The position numbers were made by a program, and so were the translations under genes. The notes under the pieces are model-generated. The model had not been told where the DNA came from and searched no databases. It saw nothing but the letters and a program-made list of their open reading frames with translations. This document shows positions 21,094-26,540 of a stretch of 30,270 nucleotides of DNA, in pieces. Source of the DNA: a virus. The stretch spans positions 1-30,270 of the IMG/VR virus record IMGVR_UViG_3300025598_000117. One strand, given 5' to 3'. Numbering within the stretch: the stretch's first letter is position 1; every line of letters starts with the position of its first letter.

Positions 21094-21402
21094 ATGCTTA
21101 CAGTTACAAAAGTTGAAAGTGACGACACTGGCGTTTGCACACAGTATGCGTGCAACTTTACTGCTGCTTGCGATGGCAGCAGCATTTGGGCTGACACAAC
21201 AGGGCGCAAAGTACAAGTTACTGCTATTAGCGTACATGAGTGTGAGGGCTACAAAAGCATATATGTAACGCACAATAGCGACTGGCAAATTTACACTGAC
21301 AATGGCTTTGCTGCTGCTATTAGCAACGTATTAGGCTACAACGTAGACTTTACGGAGCAGGGAATGCAAGAGGACAACTTTGCAAGTATGGAAGCAGCAT
21401 AA
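21094..21402 (+). CDS. 102-residue hypothetical protein, YC-free coding strand
   Basis: Reads like a small beta-rich protein (M-L-T-V-T-K-V-E-S-D, then R-K-V-Q-V-T-A-I-S-V-H-E and K-S-I-Y-V-T-H-N-S-D-W-Q-I-Y) with four Cys. The coding strand has no TC and no CC in 309 bases, while GA and GG occur where Asp, Glu and Gly need them. Full cassette promoter and leader. No recognised family. Confidence 0.65.
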   Translation: MLTVTKVESDDTGVCTQYACNFTAACDGSSIWADTTGRKVQVTAISVHECEGYKSIYVTHNSDWQIYTDNGFAAAISNVLGYNVDFTEQGMQEDNFASMEAA

Positions 21403-21406
21403 CAAT

Positions 21407-21440
21407 TTGCAAGCAGCGTGCACAGTGCTATACTGTGCAC
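21407..21440 (+). promoter_or_regulatory. Promoter with palindromic operator over -10
   Basis: TTGCAA (21407-21412), 16-bp spacer, TATACT (21429-21434). A 9-bp inverted repeat GTGCACAGT (21418-21426) / ACTGTGCAC (21432-21440) is centred on the -10 box, the classic place for a dimeric repressor. Confidence 0.6.
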
Positions 21441-21463
21441 GTTACACACACAGGAGCAGACCA

Positions 21464-21709
21464 GTGAGAACCAATGACATTAAGAAAGGTCAGCGTATCC
21501 AGCAGCGCAATGGCTGGTACGGGACTATGTTCGATAATCGTAAGGGCAATCTCCGTTGCGTTGAAGTCGAAGGTGCTTTTACAGAGATCGGCGACATTTA
21601 CGCACATGAGATCGCGCGTGCTCAGGACGCCAATGGGATCTGGCACCCGATCGAACTTACTGAGTCGCAGCTGAAGTTGCGAGCTCAATTGGCAGCAATG
21701 GGCTGGTAA
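21464..21709 (+). CDS. 81-residue hypothetical protein (GTG start)
   Basis: GTG at 21464 has AGGAG 7 nt upstream. The protein has R-T-N-D-I-K-K-G-Q-R-I-Q-Q-R-N-G-W-Y-G-T-M, then V-E-V-E-G-A-F-T-E-I-G-D-I-Y-A-H-E-I, an SH3-like beta pattern of a small phage protein, and a short C-terminal helix. Its promoter may be repressed by a factor binding the palindrome. Upstream residues of the longer open frame overlap the previous gene and the promoter and are not used. Confidence 0.65.
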   Translation: MRTNDIKKGQRIQQRNGWYGTMFDNRKGNLRCVEVEGAFTEIGDIYAHEIARAQDANGIWHPIELTESQLKLRAQLAAMGW

Positions 21710-21744
21710 AATAAAACGCAGTGCGCTGTTATTCAGTGCACTGC

Positions 21745-21765
21745 TGTGGGGTTTTGCACCCCACA
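21745..21765 (+). repeat. G4-hairpin variant (TGTGGGG/CCCCACA)
   Basis: 7-bp stem with a TTTTGCA loop, 36 nt after the stop of the preceding gene. A second inverted pair CAGTGCGCTG/CAGTGCACTG lies just upstream. Confidence 0.5.
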
Positions 21766-21851
21766 CTACAGCGAGAGGTTCTCCAGAAACCATAAGAATT
21801 CATAGATGATCTTCAGAAGATCTTTTTATATGATTTCGAGCTAGTCCGACC

Positions 21852-21865
21852 GGGGTGCAAACCCC
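21852..21865 (+). repeat. G4-hairpin element 6 (GGGG-TGCAAA-CCCC)
   Basis: 58 bp upstream of the -35 box of the gene at 21993; AGTCCG just before it matches the sequence in front of element 4. Confidence 0.55.
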
Positions 21866-21922
21866 ACACTGCAGAGATGGTGCAAACTGTTAACAGATTA
21901 ACAAAACTTAACAAAAAAACAC

Positions 21923-21971
21923 TTGCTCTGTGCTTATGTATATGTAAAATAGTGTTGTAGCAACGTGCTAC
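21923..21971 (+). promoter_or_regulatory. Cassette promoter with 5'-terminal stem-loop
   Basis: TTGCTC (21923-21928), 16-bp spacer, TAAAAT (21945-21950). The predicted +1, 21957, is the first base of GTAGCA, paired with TGCTAC (21966-21971). The A-rich upstream tract TTAACAAAACTTAACAAAA is present. Confidence 0.6.
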
Positions 21972-21992
21972 ACAACACACAAGAGATCACAC

Positions 21993-22298
21993 ATGATTAG
22001 CGAAATCGCAAAAGCCCTAATCGCACTCGCCAGTGAGATTAAGGAGCAGGCGGGTCCTGTCTCAATGATGTTCCACATTGCAGGAAGTCAGGGTGACTTT
22101 GAGACCGCGTTGTATATCTACAACGACAAGAGTCTCTTTAACGAAACCTACTTCACTGCAGAAGAGATTGAGAAGTTCAATCGCATCATGCCCGCTATTG
22201 CTGATGGACTTAGCAAGTTGCAAAAGTTCGACGAGCAAATTGCTGCATTAGATGCTGCTAAGTACCACTCAGCAGACTATCTCAACGCAGTTAACTAA
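21993..22298 (+). CDS. 101-residue mostly helical hypothetical protein
   Basis: Starts M-I-S-E-I-A-K-A-L-I-A-L-A-S-E-I-K-E and ends in a helical A-A-L-D-A-A-K segment; one internal strand A-L-Y-I-Y. Leader ACACACAAGAGATCACACATG with AAGAG as weak ribosome binding site. Normal codon use, in contrast to the other cassette genes, suggests the cassette signals and the coding sequences have different histories. Function unknown. Confidence 0.7.
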   Translation: MISEIAKALIALASEIKEQAGPVSMMFHIAGSQGDFETALYIYNDKSLFNETYFTAEEIEKFNRIMPAIADGLSKLQKFDEQIAALDAAKYHSADYLNAVN

Positions 22299-22320
22299 CA
22301 GATCACAGTCAAATAAACGA

Positions 22321-22352
22321 GCGCATAGTGGGCAACCACTATGCGCTTTTTT
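22321..22352 (+). terminator. Rho-independent terminator
   Basis: GCGCATAGTGG / CCACTATGCGC, GCAA tetraloop, six T. Confidence 0.85.
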
Positions 22353-22533
22353 GTGGCCGTTTTTTCCAAAAGTTCGCTCCCCTAGGTTTTGTGCTCGATC
22401 TCTAAAGCTAGATCGTTGGAGATAACCTTAGATAGCCTCGAGCCTCTAGCGGGGTTTCAAGGGCAGTACGGATGGGTTGCTGTAAATATTCTGTGTATGA
22501 ATAGATAACCTCACATGCCTCGGTGGGATAAGA

Positions 22534-22562
22534 TTGACAAGGTTAACATAATATACAATACT
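22534..22562 (+). promoter_or_regulatory. Possible promoter inside a longer frame
   Basis: TTGACA (22534-22539), 17-bp spacer, AATACT; or a TACAAT at a shorter 14-bp spacing. It supports the start at 22590 over the ATG at 22515. Confidence 0.4.
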
Positions 22563-22589
22563 GTTTCTTTAGCCCAAACAGGAACAGGT

Positions 22590-22724
22590 ATGAATCATTG
22601 GATAACGATTGTGCTGGTAATTGTCTTAGCGGTTTGGATTGCAAACCTAATTGCTCATGCTGACCAGCTGAGTAAGAATCCAACACTGATCAAAAAATAT
22701 CGTGAGGGAAAGTTTGACGAATAG
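22590..22724 (+). CDS. 44-residue single-span membrane protein
   Basis: M-N-H-W, then a hydrophobic segment I-T-I-V-L-V-I-V-L-A-V-W-I-A-N-L-I-A, then a charged tail ending K-Y-R-E-G-K-F-D-E. AGGA lies 7-10 nt before the ATG. An in-frame ATG at 22515 would add 25 residues but has no ribosome binding site and lies upstream of the predicted promoter. Its stop is directly followed by the promoter of the next gene. Confidence 0.6.
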   Translation: MNHWITIVLVIVLAVWIANLIAHADQLSKNPTLIKKYREGKFDE

Positions 22725-22725
22725 G

Positions 22726-22753
22726 TTGACAAGTTGGCTATTAGTCGTATACT
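22726..22753 (+). promoter_or_regulatory. Sigma70 promoter
   Basis: TTGACA, 16-bp spacer, TATACT; the leader TGAAG...CTTCA can form a small stem, then ACACACAGG before the ATG at 22790. Confidence 0.75.
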
Positions 22754-22789
22754 GAAGCTGTCGATACTTCACAACACACAGGTGTAACT

Positions 22790-23086
22790 ATGGCACGCGG
22801 TAACTTTAAAGCAGAATGCGCAACTTTAGACGAACAGTTTGTGGAACGCATGCGCAAGCCCATTCTTAAGGTTTGGGGTTTGGTCGGGCACGATGTGCTG
22901 CGAGATGCCGAAACTATGGGCGAGCGCATTGATAACGAATCCGCTATTGAGTGCTGCATTGATGCTGATCGTATTATTTACGAAGCACGCGATTCGCATG
23001 CGGCCGGGGCTTTAGACACGATACTGACCAACTACGGTTATCCACAAGTGCTCAAGTACCTTGCGCAACGTATTCGCTTAGTTTAA
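22790..23086 (+). CDS. 98-residue hypothetical protein
   Basis: Largely helical, mixed charge (C-A-T-L-D-E-Q-F-V-E-R-M-R-K-P, then D-A-E-T-M-G-E-R-I-D, then D-A-D-R-I-I-Y-E-A-R-D-S). Clear promoter with 16-bp spacing and ACACACAGG leader, and a hairpin terminator. It is the last plus-strand gene of the small-gene region. No family known to me. Confidence 0.7.
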   Translation: MARGNFKAECATLDEQFVERMRKPILKVWGLVGHDVLRDAETMGERIDNESAIECCIDADRIIYEARDSHAAGALDTILTNYGYPQVLKYLAQRIRLV

Positions 23087-23102
23087 ACTTTTAAGAATCC
23101 AG

Positions 23103-23133
23103 CTAGCGGGTGTGGGGGCACTCGCTAGTTTTT
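23103..23133 (+). terminator. Rho-independent terminator
   Basis: CTAGCG / CGCTAG with inner GTG / CAC pairs and five T. Confidence 0.65.
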
Positions 23134-23224
23134 CCCACTCTTTTCCATTCGATTTTTTTTCAAAGAACCTGAGCGAGATCTCTAGGGATCTGACTGGGGT
23201 TTTACAGGAGAAAAAACAGCGGGC

Positions 23225-23644
23225 CTAAGCCCGCTGCACCTGATAGGGCTGCTTCCAGTTCCCAACTTGGATACTGCAGTAATAGGCAGTGTCGAAGTAG
23301 TCAATTTCGCTGCGGGTATTATCATACCAACCTGCGGCCTTAAGAGCTTGATGCAGCGCTTCTAAGGCTTCACGAGCCACTCCGTCATAGTGTTCGTGGA
23401 TCCAGTAGACATTGACATCTTCATAGCCGCTAGTATTGGGCCGGAAACCATGCAGCTGATAACGCTGATTGCGAGCACAGACTTCATTACTGTTGCCGAT
23501 AAAGTCAATAGGACCGCTGGTCAACTTGAGACGGATTGTGCTGTGGTTGCCCACACTAAGCGTGCCCTTAAGTCCATAACGCTTGAGTACAGGCTTAACT
23601 GCTGCTGCAATCACTGCCTTGCGCTCTTGATTCATATAAGCCAT
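23225..23644 (-). CDS. Widespread conserved phage protein (MAYMNQERKA type)
   Basis: 139 residues from the ATG at 23644, which has AAGGAG 6 nt upstream. The pattern M-A-Y-M-N-Q-E-R-K-A, then V-x-N-H-S-T-I-R-L-K-L-x-S-G-P-I-D-F-I, then V-Y-W-I-x-E-H-Y-x-G-x-A, then D-Y-F-D-T-A-Y-Y-x-x-I-Q-V-G-x-W-x-x-P-Y is a conserved hypothetical seen in many phages and mobile elements, as I remember it. It has a single-domain alpha/beta look; function unknown. Confidence 0.8.
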   Translation of the reverse strand: MAYMNQERKAVIAAAVKPVLKRYGLKGTLSVGNHSTIRLKLTSGPIDFIGNSNEVCARNQRYQLHGFRPNTSGYEDVNVYWIHEHYDGVAREALEALHQALKAAGWYDNTRSEIDYFDTAYYCSIQVGNWKQPYQVQRA

Positions 23645-23675
23645 TGTCTGCTCCTTGTTGCTAACCAACTGCAGT

Positions 23676-23704
23676 ATATTACTGCCTAGCCAAACTCGAT
23701 GCAA
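23676..23704 (-). promoter_or_regulatory. Promoter of the gene at 23644
   Basis: Minus strand: TTGCAT, 17-bp spacer, TAATAT. Confidence 0.55.
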
Positions 23705-23803
23705 CCAATCCCCATATCAAGATCTTCTAGATTCTCAGAGACAAACTTCTGATGTTGAAAACCTGCAGCGGGGTATTTGACGCATGCTGGATACCAGATG
23801 CTG

Positions 23804-23843
23804 TATAATCCAGCAAGTGTGCAGCAGCCCGCACACTTGCTGG
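23804..23843. terminator. Strong hairpin beside a TATAAT box
   Basis: 13-bp perfect stem CCAGCAAGTGTGC (23810-23822) / GCACACTTGCTGG (23831-23843). It lies 10 nt beyond the stop of the minus gene at 23854, so it probably terminates it, although the U run is short. On the plus strand it follows TGCTGTATAAT directly, so a short structured RNA is an alternative. Confidence 0.45.
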
Positions 23844-23853
23844 AAGCCTTTGT

Positions 23854-24090
23854 TTATTCTTCCCACCCGTAGTCAATTTCTGAAGTGGTGTCGAAAGTCC
23901 AATGCAGATTGTGACGGAAGTTCAGTCCAGTGATGCGCTCACGCTCCCGATCCTGCAGAGCAATGTCTGCAGCATCTTCTTCATCGTCCGTGAGCTCTTC
24001 TGCATCCAACAAAGCATCTTCTTCATCGGGCAGCTCGATGTCCATGCGCTCGTCCGCATCTAAAACATCAGCAATAGTAAAACGGCTCAT
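23854..24090 (-). CDS. 78-residue acidic protein
   Basis: M-S-R-F-T-I-A-D-V-L-D-A-D-E-R-M-D then a long D/E-rich stretch (about 18-50) and a W-containing end (H-W-T-F-D-T-T-S-E-I-D-Y-G-W-E-E). AAGGAG lies 7-8 nt before the ATG. Such acidic small phage proteins can mimic DNA or bind basic host proteins, but nothing specific is visible. A longer in-frame start upstream has no signal. Confidence 0.65.
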   Translation of the reverse strand: MSRFTIADVLDADERMDIELPDEEDALLDAEELTDDEEDAADIALQDRERERITGLNFRHNLHWTFDTTSEIDYGWEE

Positions 24091-24125
24091 CTGTGTGCTC
24101 CTTTGCACTTGCTGTCTACAGCCTT

Positions 24126-24153
24126 AGTATACACTAAACGGCCAACAGCGCAA
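24126..24153 (-). promoter_or_regulatory. Promoter of the acidic protein gene
   Basis: Minus strand: TTGCGC, 16-bp spacer, TATACT, located partly within the end of the upstream gene. Confidence 0.55.
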
Positions 24154-24283
24154 CCATTTTAAACAAAAAAAGTGCCAAAAGCACAGCGCCCCAGATGCCA
24201 AATACCACTAAGAGCAGTACTAACAGGAGCACCAGCTTGTAAGCTAAGTCAAACCAATCTATTGCGGTAACGCGAGTTTTCAT
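24134..24283 (-). CDS. 49-residue membrane protein
   Basis: M-K-T-R-V-T-A-I-D-W-F-D-L-A-Y-K then a nearly continuous hydrophobic stretch of about 30 residues (L, V, F, A), broken by G-I-W-G, ending A-L-L-A-V. One long or two short membrane segments. The start follows TACTATAT immediately; there is no ribosome binding site, so this may be another leaderless gene, but the -35 is unclear. Confidence 0.5.
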   Translation of the reverse strand: MKTRVTAIDWFDLAYKLVLLLVLLLVVFGIWGAVLLALFLFKMVALLAV

Positions 24284-24329
24284 ATATAGTAGGGCAGTTT
24301 TGAGTGTTGCCCAGCACCGGAGCATACTG

Positions 24330-24545
24330 TTAAGCAGCCAAGCTCATGATCAGCTCAACCACAGAGTCTTCAACACGGTTATTACGCACAATGCCCGACC
24401 AAGTAGCACGCTGGCTGATGGTCTTGCGGAAACCACCGGACTCAGTACCGTAGCCGCTCAACATACGCGACACAGCGCGAATGCTCTTGAAGGTACGAAC
24501 CTGGCCCGAAGGAAAAGTAACATCAATCTTGATTGCACGGCTCAT
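24330..24545 (-). CDS. 71-residue basic protein
   Basis: M-S-R-A-I-K-I-D-V-T-F-P-S-G-Q-V-R-T-F-K-S-I-R-A, then S-R-M-L-S-G-Y-G and I-V-R-N-N-R-V-E-D-S. AGGAG lies 8 nt before the ATG; the nine-codon extension upstream covers this site and is rejected. A strand-strand-helix pattern with basic surface suggests nucleic-acid contact. Own promoter with 17-bp spacing. Confidence 0.65.
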   Translation of the reverse strand: MSRAIKIDVTFPSGQVRTFKSIRAVSRMLSGYGTESGGFRKTISQRATWSGIVRNNRVEDSVVELIMSLAA

Positions 24546-24591
24546 GTCATTTGCTCCTGTTTGTGATGACATTTACTAACTCAACACAAGT

Positions 24592-24620
24592 AGTTTACAT
24601 GCTCTACTAAACATTGTCAA
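24592..24620 (-). promoter_or_regulatory. Promoter of the gene at 24545
   Basis: Minus strand: TTGACA, 17-bp spacer, TAAACT; leader of about 40 nt ending in AGGAG. Confidence 0.65.
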
Positions 24621-24651
24621 CTACTTTTTACCAACTTTTTTAAACAAATTT

Positions 24652-24726
24652 TGGTAGGACCGGAGAGATTCGAACTCTCGACCAACGGATTAAAAGTCCG
24701 CTGCTCTACCGCTGAGCTACGATCCC
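24652..24726 (-). tRNA. tRNA-Lys (anticodon TTT)
   Basis: On the minus strand: acceptor GGGATCG pairs with CGGTCCT, D arm AGCTCAGCGGTAGAGC, anticodon stem GCGGA/TCCGT around CTTTTAA (anticodon TTT), T arm GAGAGTTCGAATCTCTC, and an encoded CCA. All canonical positions are present, so it should be functional. It reads AAA, the favoured Lys codon of the A/T-rich left part of the window. Confidence 0.95.
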
Positions 24727-24747
24727 ATTCAAACTAGTATATACTAC

Positions 24748-24927
24748 TTAAAACGCTTCTGCAACCTCGCGGTCCACTCGCCAGTTATAGCGCAATTCCC
24801 GCTCATGGTCCTTGGCACTCCGGTGCGTACGAGGACGGTTAAACTGGTTGAGATTGCGGGCTACAGGATTGCTCTTGCGGCGCCGGTTCTTGTCCAAATA
24901 GTTGTGATCGTTCACAATCGACTCCAT
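24748..24927 (-). CDS. 59-residue basic protein
   Basis: M-E-S-I-V-N-D-H-N-Y-L-D-K-N-R-R-R-K-S-N-P, then R-N-L-N-Q-F-N-R-P-R-T-H-R-S-A-K, ending N-W-R-V-D-R-E-V-A-E-A-F. About a quarter of the residues are Arg or Lys, so RNA or DNA binding is likely. A clear sigma70 promoter lies upstream, its -35 box overlapping the stop codon of the gene at 24966. AGGA is very close to the ATG (about 2 nt), an unusual spacing. Confidence 0.6.
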   Translation of the reverse strand: MESIVNDHNYLDKNRRRKSNPVARNLNQFNRPRTHRSAKDHERELRYNWRVDREVAEAF

Positions 24928-24945
24928 TTCCTAACTATGTACAAT

Positions 24946-24973
24946 AGTATAGCAGGTTTTACCAATTAGTCAA
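24946..24973 (-). promoter_or_regulatory. Promoter overlapping the upstream stop codon (copy 1)
   Basis: Minus strand: TTGACT, 16-bp spacer, TATACT. The sequence ACTAATTGGTA...CCTGCTATA recurs at the next promoter. Confidence 0.65.
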
Positions 24974-25127
24974 CCACAAATTCTGCATCAGGCAATACCA
25001 GCGTTTCTACAAACCATGCAGCGGCTGTGCAGTATTCCCCGCCATATTTGTAGGCCGCATCTTCAGTCTTAAAGGGCCCGACAAACTCAAAGCCACTAGA
25101 AGGATCACCGAACAATACAATAAACAT
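24966..25127 (-). CDS. 53-residue hypothetical protein
   Basis: M-F-I-V-L-F-G-D-P-S-S-G-F-E-F-V-G-P-F-K-T-E-D-A-A, then Y-C-T-A-A-A-W-F-V-E-T-L-V-L-P: a strand-loop-strand-helix-strand of a compact phage mini-protein. The spacing of GAGGAG before the ATG is good. Its stop codon TAA lies within the -35 region of the next promoter. Confidence 0.65.
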   Translation of the reverse strand: MFIVLFGDPSSGFEFVGPFKTEDAAYKYGGEYCTAAAWFVETLVLPDAEFVVD

Positions 25128-25154
25128 AGATTCAGTCTCCTCTTGCTATACTAT

Positions 25155-25182
25155 AATATAGCAGGCGCTACCAATTAGTTAA
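25155..25182 (-). promoter_or_regulatory. Promoter overlapping the upstream stop codon (copy 2)
   Basis: Minus strand: TTAACT, 16-bp spacer, TATATT; same ACTAATTGGTA...CCTGCTATA core as copy 1. Confidence 0.55.
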
Positions 25183-25354
25183 CCATTTCCCGCACGCGAA
25201 ACTCACGTACAATGCCGCCCTGCGCACGCCCGCCCACTGGCATACAGCGTTTAGCACGCTCTGCATCTGCGCGTGTATTATAGACTACAACAGGATCCCA
25301 ACGACTGCCCGCAGTCTTGAACTCGATCAGTCGCTCTAATACCCAGTTAGCTAT
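25175..25354 (-). CDS. 59-residue ORF without a standard start codon
   Basis: The frame reads A-N-W-V-L-E-R-L-I-E-F-K, then W-D-P-V-V-V-Y-N-T-R-A-D-A-E-R-A-K-R and R-E-F-R-V-R-E-M-V-N, clearly protein-like and similar in layout to its neighbours. No ATG, GTG or TTG lies between the upstream stop and residue 10. Candidates are an ATA start at 25354, with GAGG 10-13 nt upstream, or a +1 frameshift at AGC-TAA-C from the gene ending at 25347, giving a fusion of about 175 residues. The coordinates follow the ATA option. Confidence 0.5.
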   Translation of the reverse strand: MANWVLERLIEFKTAGSRWDPVVVYNTRADAERAKRCMPVGGRAQGGIVREFRVREMVN

Positions 25355-25697
25355 TGGTCAATCCCTCAGGAAGATAGCCCGTAAGTCGCTCAATAGGTAG
25401 ATCTTTGATCAGTTCTTCAATGGCTGTATAATCTTGGTCTTCTACATCACGACGTATTTGATCTAATACACGATCAATTACTGCTTGATTGGGTGCATTT
25501 AACGCTACCTTTTGCAAACGGAAAAAGTAGTCCCGCTCAGGATTGATCTCAGCAAACTCAACAAAGTATTCTTCATGCGTGATCTCATCATGGCAACTGA
25601 AGCCATCGTCACCAGTGTGATCAATACGGAAGACCGATTCGCCCTGCACAAAGAACGCGGAGTCTTGTGCAATATCAAACAATTCGTCGTCGGTCAC
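25347..25697 (-). CDS. 116-residue acidic hypothetical protein (GTG start)
   Basis: M-T-D-D-E-L-F-D-I-A-Q-D-S, then strand-rich V-F-R-I-D-H-T-G-D-D-G-F, then F-V-E-F-A-E-I-N-P-E-R-D-Y and two helices at the C-terminus. GTG at 25697 has AGGAG 8 nt upstream and a TTGACC-17-TAATAT promoter. It may be followed by a frameshifted extension. No family recognised. Confidence 0.7.
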   Translation of the reverse strand: MTDDELFDIAQDSAFFVQGESVFRIDHTGDDGFSCHDEITHEEYFVEFAEINPERDYFFRLQKVALNAPNQAVIDRVLDQIRRDVEDQDYTAIEELIKDLPIERLTGYLPEGLTNS

Positions 25698-25731
25698 AGT
25701 ATTTGCTCCTGTTGTCTAACTGTGTGCGTAT

Positions 25732-25760
25732 ATATTAATGCGATGTGCACGCAAGGTCAA
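25732..25760 (-). promoter_or_regulatory. Promoter of the gene at 25697
   Basis: Minus strand: TTGACC, 17-bp spacer, TAATAT; the leader contains ACACAG and AGGAG. Confidence 0.6.
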
Positions 25761-26218
25761 GAACTCTTTTGGTGGGATTTTCCAGCTTAACCAAATCCTG
25801 TTCCCACAGTCACGATCTTATACTGTTCTGCTGAGTTAGATAGCGTGAGGTACTGTTAGATTGCAGCGTAAAAAATAGTCTTAAAAATCAAGCGGTTACG
25901 TCTCAAAACCTGGGAAAAATCCACCATTTTTTCTTAGTTTGGCAGGGGTTTAGTGAGATTTTGGCGGGGAATTTTGGCAAAAATTGTGATTGACGGTGTG
26001 AGTGATGAGAGGCTATGCTCAAATACTCCCTCATCATTTCTCATCATTTCTCATCATTTCTCATCATTTCTCATCATTCTCACACACACACTCAACCACT
26101 ATCTCTCATCGTATTTCTTATCTATTCTCGCTACTGTTCCCTAGCGTCATTCTTGTCAGAATTTCTACACACACGGAGATTCTGTGTGTTAGTGTATATG
26201 CTGAGTTGACTGTTAATC
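25761..26218. other. Gene-free stretch with short tandem repeats
   Basis: No credible gene; three overlapping plus-strand frames simply translate the repeats. Contents: five 10-bp repeats at 26031-26080, an A/T-rich part near 25870-25990, a (CA)n tract after the repeats, and ACACACA / TGTGTGT paired near 26170-26190. The set would suit an origin, a recombination site or a protein-binding array. Confidence 0.4.
26031..26080 (+). repeat. Five 10-bp tandem repeats (TCATCATTTC)
   Basis: Four exact copies at 26031-26070 and a fifth changed in its last two bases. The 10-bp period puts each copy on the same face of the helix. Confidence 0.8.
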
Positions 26219-26446
26219 TCAATCTCCAATAGATCGAGTCACACTTGAACGGATCACACGAGCCAAGAGTAGTAAGGCAGCAGTATGCAGGATATCCAAC
26301 TGTTGACCAGTCCAGTGATAGTAGTTGACCACAGCCCAGTTCCATAGTTGGCTAACCAGTACAGCAGCAAACACGACAGCCGCCAGTGTTAGAGCTGTGC
26401 GGAAGACCAGTTCGTTCCAGGAGGGCAATTTCGCCGTGTCTAACAT
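26219..26446 (-). CDS. 75-residue two-span membrane protein
   Basis: M-L-D-T-A-K-L-P-S-W-N-E, then hydrophobic L-T-L-A-A-V-V-F-A-A-V-L-V, a W/Y/H loop (W-N-W-A-V-V-N-Y-Y-H-W), then L-H-T-A-A-L-L-L-L-A-R and a charged tail. Good promoter (TTGACT-17-TACAAT) and an AAGGA leader. It belongs to a set of small membrane proteins in the right half of the window that may act on the host envelope. Confidence 0.65.
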   Translation of the reverse strand: MLDTAKLPSWNELVFRTALTLAAVVFAAVLVSQLWNWAVVNYYHWTGQQLDILHTAALLLLARVIRSSVTRSIGD

Positions 26447-26484
26447 AGTCTTCGAGTCCTTGTGTGCCGCAGTTGATGTCAGCT

Positions 26485-26513
26485 ATTGTACGATCGTTAG
26501 CCCTTAGAGTCAA
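26485..26513 (-). promoter_or_regulatory. Promoter of the gene at 26446
   Basis: Minus strand: TTGACT, 17-bp spacer, TACAAT. Confidence 0.65.
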
Positions 26514-26540
26514 GAGTTAGCATCAGCGAAGATTCCTTGC

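Noticed and set aside
17223-21865. CRISPR array, because of the repeated GGGGTGCAAACCCC
   Set aside because: Repeats are irregularly spaced by hundreds of bases with genes between, and no cas gene is present.
22515-22589. Upstream ATG extending the membrane protein at 22590
   Set aside because: No ribosome binding site, and a TTGACA-type promoter lies within the extension.
24652-24726. The tRNA-Lys as an attachment site
   Set aside because: No integrase gene and no repeated tRNA 3' end found in the window; the phage type is lytic.
26002-26232. Overlapping plus-strand ORFs in three frames
   Set aside because: They translate the TCATCATTTC repeats and have no start signals; low-complexity frames.
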